From: a virus
Length of the DNA: 22,310 nucleotides
Reading direction: 5' to 3' (one strand)
Virus record (IMG/VR): IMGVR_UViG_3300020160_002595
Coordinates: 1 to 22,310 of that record
Shown piece by piece: positions 19,344 through 22,310 of this stretch. The position numbers and the translations under genes were made by a program. The stretch's first letter is position 1. Each line of letters opens with the position of its first letter. The notes beneath the pieces were generated by a model that did not search any database, was not told the origin of the DNA, and saw only the letters and a list, made by a program, of their open reading frames with translations.

Positions 19344-22310
19344 CAAGTAGATATACAATCTGCAAAAATAAAATCAGGAAGAGCGCAACAATTTTTCTCT
19401 AAATCTTCCCATGTAAAAATATGTCCAGACAGTGTATTACTACATTCTGTATCATACCAAGTAAGAGGGAAAAGACTATTGCATTGAACTTGTTCATAGT
19501 TCCAGCATATTTCAGAATGATTACCAGGAGTGCCTTCTCTTGTTGTCCACCATGCAGAATAAGAACTTAACTGTGTATTTGCAACTAATTTCTCTTTTGT
19601 CATTTCTCTCCATGAAACAGGATTTTTCTGAATTGTAGGAATCTGAACATCATTAATATAGTGAAAGCTCCATCTCCATTGAATATCATTGTTGTTATTC
19701 GGAATAGAAAATGTTGCATCTATATTAGATTTAAATTCTTCTACATTACTATAAAGCTGATCTATTCCACGATTAATAGTGTCATATAAAACAGGTTCAT
19801 TAACACCTAAGAAAAGAGGATAATTTGTTAATGCAGATGGTGAATAAGAAGATGAAGTTTGATTAATTACTCTGTAATATTGATCAAGGTCAACAAATAG
19901 TTTCTTATCAATACGACTGTTTAAAATAACAGTATTATCTTTTATTTTTTTGAATGAATCATTAAAGATATAGTCTGTTATAAACTCGTTTTCATTTACA
20001 TAAATCGAGTTCCAGTTAAAACCTGAAAGAGATTCGTTAGAATTTATAACTCTATCAATTTCTATAAAGTCTACAAACTTTAATATATAATCTGCGAAAA
20101 TTATATAACAGTGATAATTATCAAAAACAACATCAACAATATCGTCGTTGTAGGTTATTTCGTTTACAAAAGTATTGTTTATAGTGTATTTTGCTAAGGA
20201 TTTTCCACTAATGATATAAATTATACCTTCGTGTAAAGAGTTTAAAACCGAATTTATACTATTCTGTTTAGTTATAGAACCGCTCTCTGTTCCAAATTGA
20301 TCTATTAAAATAGTTTCTCCAGAAGTTGTTGAAACTGAGAAAAGATTATTTCTTTCAGAAATTGAAAGTGGTTTGTTATCATTGTTAAATTTACTTGATG
20401 ATATATTTCTAATCCAGTTTAAGTTTTTATTATAAACCTTTATTACAAGAGAATCACTATCAACAACATATAAATTATAATTACTATCTACACAAAAATC
20501 AACAGGATTATTAAACTTGGTGCGATCTTCTCTTGAACCACTACCACCCCAATAGTGTGTAATCTCAATATCATTTGGATTGTTTATGTCAAAACGGCAG
20601 ACAAATAATAGCTTCTTATCATTATCTAAAATGTAGAGTCTTTTAAGTTCATCGCTATAGTATAGAGTTGTAGGGTTTTCAAAAACTTCTCCATTACCAA
20701 TTTTGTTAATAGAATATGTTCTTGAAGGATTATACGATACGTTATATATTTCTAAAAGATTACCATTAAATGCTATAATTTTATCTTCAAAGAATTGAAC
20801 AGAACGTAAGTCACTAAACAATGTATTTTGAACATTAACTGGCTCATATTTAGTTTGCCATTTAAAGTTACCAAATCTTTCGCCAAGATAACCACCGTTT
20901 GCTTTTGGGAAATTAATATTATTAATTGAGCAAGCTGCACTAAGATAATCTAAGTTTGTTTTTAATTTCTCGAATGAACGGTTTATAACAGAACTGTATT
21001 GCCAATCATTAGGTTTTACCTTAACATCTTCTAGAGAATATGGTAAAATTAATTTCTCATAAAATTCACGAGAAATAGACGAATCATAATTTTCAAAAGA
21101 ATTTTTAACATAAATTAACTTATCCCAAGTTTGAATATATGTTTCTCCTGTGTTTGTAACTCCTGTTAATGAAGGTGATTTTACTCCTTCATTAGAGTAT
21201 GATGTAATAAATGTTAATGCTCCTGTTAATGGAGTTGAAATCGTTCCTTCACCATTATCAAATCTAAATGACTGAAAGCTAATATTCGGATTAGATATAA
21301 AGTTTTTATTACTTCCATTATAGAATGTTACAACTTCTCCTGCTGATAAAATATTTTTTGTTGCATATAATTCAAGATTAGGACCATTATAAACAGAAAG
21401 TGGAAGAATATTTGAATTTATTGGAAAGCTTGTAGGGCAGAAATCAAAACCATTTATTGTTACAGAAACATTTCCAGAAAGATAAATCTTACAATTATTA
21501 AATGAATTTTCGTCTATAATAAAATCATTATTTTCAAGTCCAACTTTAATCAACGAATTAAACGAAGGTGCTTTATTCTCTACTAATTTTGTTTGAATAA
21601 AATTACTGCTACTAAGAACAATGTTGAACGAGTAACCTGCTATATCAAAATTACCAGAATTTATGGTTGCAAGCATTCTTGGTAAACTTGAATAGTAATT
21701 TACATTAACAAAATCGTTTGTTAATTCAATACTTGCAGATGGTGCAGGAAAATCTAAGAATGTTATGTTTTGTCTATAAACATTAGAATTATTAGATGAT
21801 GCGAAATTATAAATTGTTAAAGAATCAGACTCTAAGAAAATGTCATTAAATGCAGAAACTTTAACAGAGTTACTTCCAGAAACATTACTATACGATAAAG
21901 GAATAATAACTTTATTAGATTTAGACTCTGTAATAGTGTTTCCAATTTGCCAAACATATTTGGTAAAACCAGGAGATGCAGAGAAATAAAAGTTTTCTGT
22001 ATGACATGGTTTATAAGATGTCATACCGTTTGATTGTGTATAAAGATTAAATATTAAATTTTCATAACCACTACCACACTGTCCATAATCAACCACACTA
22101 TTGCTTGCTATTCTGTTTGGATTGTATTGATTTTCAGGGAAACCGATATAATCCAAAGGAGTTATATTACTTAATAAATAAAAGCACATACGGTCTGTGA
22201 AGTTATAACGATTAAAATCTCCGTTAAAAGGTTTTGCAGATAGTGCAGAAACACTAACACAAATAGATGATAGTGTCGAAAGAGAAAATATGAAAGTATC
22301 TCCAGTTCCG
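19340..22310 (-). CDS. Very large virion-type protein, C-terminal part (runs off right edge)
   Basis: The frame is open from the right edge to the stop at 19340-19342, at least 989 residues, so the true start is outside. A Met at 22189 is only internal, since the frame continues upstream without a stop. The N-terminal visible part is beta rich with immunoglobulin/PKD-like sequence (around 21100-21400). The middle (about 20080-20840) has strands of the form D-F-C-V-D-S-N-Y-N-L-Y-V-V-D-S-D followed by V-I-K-V-Y, typical of NHL-type beta-propellers. The C-terminus is Trp and Cys rich and ends C-C-A-L-P-D-F-I-F-A-D-C-I-S-T-C. It is probably a tail fibre, baseplate or other external virion protein. 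No signal peptide is visible in the part present. Confidence 0.85.
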   Translation of the reverse strand, partial: GTGDTFIFSLSTLSSICVSVSALSAKPFNGDFNRYNFTDRMCFYLLSNITPLDYIGFPENQYNPNRIASNSVVDYGQCGSGYENLIFNLYTQSNGMTSYKPCHTENFYFSASPGFTKYVWQIGNTITESKSNKVIIPLSYSNVSGSNSVKVSAFNDIFLESDSLTIYNFASSNNSNVYRQNITFLDFPAPSASIELTNDFVNVNYYSSLPRMLATINSGNFDIAGYSFNIVLSSSNFIQTKLVENKAPSFNSLIKVGLENNDFIIDENSFNNCKIYLSGNVSVTINGFDFCPTSFPINSNILPLSVYNGPNLELYATKNILSAGEVVTFYNGSNKNFISNPNISFQSFRFDNGEGTISTPLTGALTFITSYSNEGVKSPSLTGVTNTGETYIQTWDKLIYVKNSFENYDSSISREFYEKLILPYSLEDVKVKPNDWQYSSVINRSFEKLKTNLDYLSAACSINNINFPKANGGYLGERFGNFKWQTKYEPVNVQNTLFSDLRSVQFFEDKIIAFNGNLLEIYNVSYNPSRTYSINKIGNGEVFENPTTLYYSDELKRLYILDNDKKLLFVCRFDINNPNDIEITHYWGGSGSREDRTKFNNPVDFCVDSNYNLYVVDSDSLVIKVYNKNLNWIRNISSSKFNNDNKPLSISERNNLFSVSTTSGETILIDQFGTESGSITKQNSINSVLNSLHEGIIYIISGKSLAKYTINNTFVNEITYNDDIVDVVFDNYHCYIIFADYILKFVDFIEIDRVINSNESLSGFNWNSIYVNENEFITDYIFNDSFKKIKDNTVILNSRIDKKLFVDLDQYYRVINQTSSSYSPSALTNYPLFLGVNEPVLYDTINRGIDQLYSNVEEFKSNIDATFSIPNNNNDIQWRWSFHYINDVQIPTIQKNPVSWREMTKEKLVANTQLSSYSAWWTTREGTPGNHSEICWNYEQVQCNSLFPLTWYDTECSNTLSGHIFTWEDLEKNCCALPDFIFADCISTC

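Noticed and set aside
21167-21194. Inverted repeat TAATGAAGG / CCTTCATTA within the giant virion gene
   Set aside because: A 9-bp stem with a 10-nt loop deep in coding sequence, without a T-run or nearby start; probably chance or linked to repeated Thr/Gly codons.
22187-22189. ATG taken as the start of the giant virion protein
   Set aside because: The same frame is open without a stop to position 22310, so the true start is outside the window.

Overview
The window looks like part of a large, strongly AT-rich tailed-phage genome of the T4 superfamily. The evidence is a recognisable T4 gp4-type head completion nuclease (15033-15518), a PhoH-family ATPase (14278-15009), a T4-lysozyme-type muramidase (7474-8508), an exact T4-type late promoter octamer TATAAATA (7457-7464), and a block of large virion-type proteins (16133-22310). 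Genes are packed with 1-nt gaps or ATGA overlaps. I found no tRNA, integrase, CRISPR array or host-like gene. The host cannot be named. Almost no gene has a convincing Shine-Dalgarno sequence, and several sigma70-like promoters place the start codon where transcription should begin.

Layout. (1) 1-502: the start of a leftward NADAR gene, then a 355-nt non-coding divergent region holding two copies of a bipartite repeat and predicted hairpins. (2) 503-1598: two late-type genes whose products share an N-terminal peptide. (3) 1643-4448: a compact operon of an HTH-metallophosphoesterase, an unknown protein, a DNA methyltransferase-like protein and a 2OG-Fe(II) oxygenase. (4) 4538-6541: a 667-aa VWA protein whose message should begin with a hairpin. 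(5) 6608-7434: a HAD phosphatase and an unknown gene, started by a promoter overlapping a terminator. (6) 7474-9046: a lysozyme and a 2H phosphoesterase behind a late promoter. (7) 9036-11581: a P-loop kinase (-), an HNH endonuclease (+), a second 2H phosphoesterase (-) and a second metallophosphoesterase (-). (8) 11654-14243: small unknown genes, a second VWA protein, a NadR-like P-loop protein and a small Cys protein, closed by a strong bidirectional terminator. (9) 14278-22310, leftward: PhoH, gp4-like nuclease, small membrane protein, APS-kinase-like protein and four virion-type genes, the last running off the right edge.

The most notable system I see is a set of five proteins (503, 942, 2940, 7474, 8510) that begin with variants of one short peptide ending near a T4 gp21-like cleavage site ([LI]-x-E). 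It resembles the capsid targeting sequence of T4 internal proteins such as IPIII (MKTYQEFIAE). If that is right, these proteins are packaged in the head and injected with the DNA. The cargo would include a membrane-segment lysozyme and a 2H phosphoesterase that could act on host RNA or cyclic-nucleotide signals at the first moment of infection. With NADAR, a second 2H phosphoesterase that may be Acb1-like, a kinase and a HAD phosphatase, the window is rich in possible counter-defence and nucleic-acid end-processing functions. These roles are inferences.
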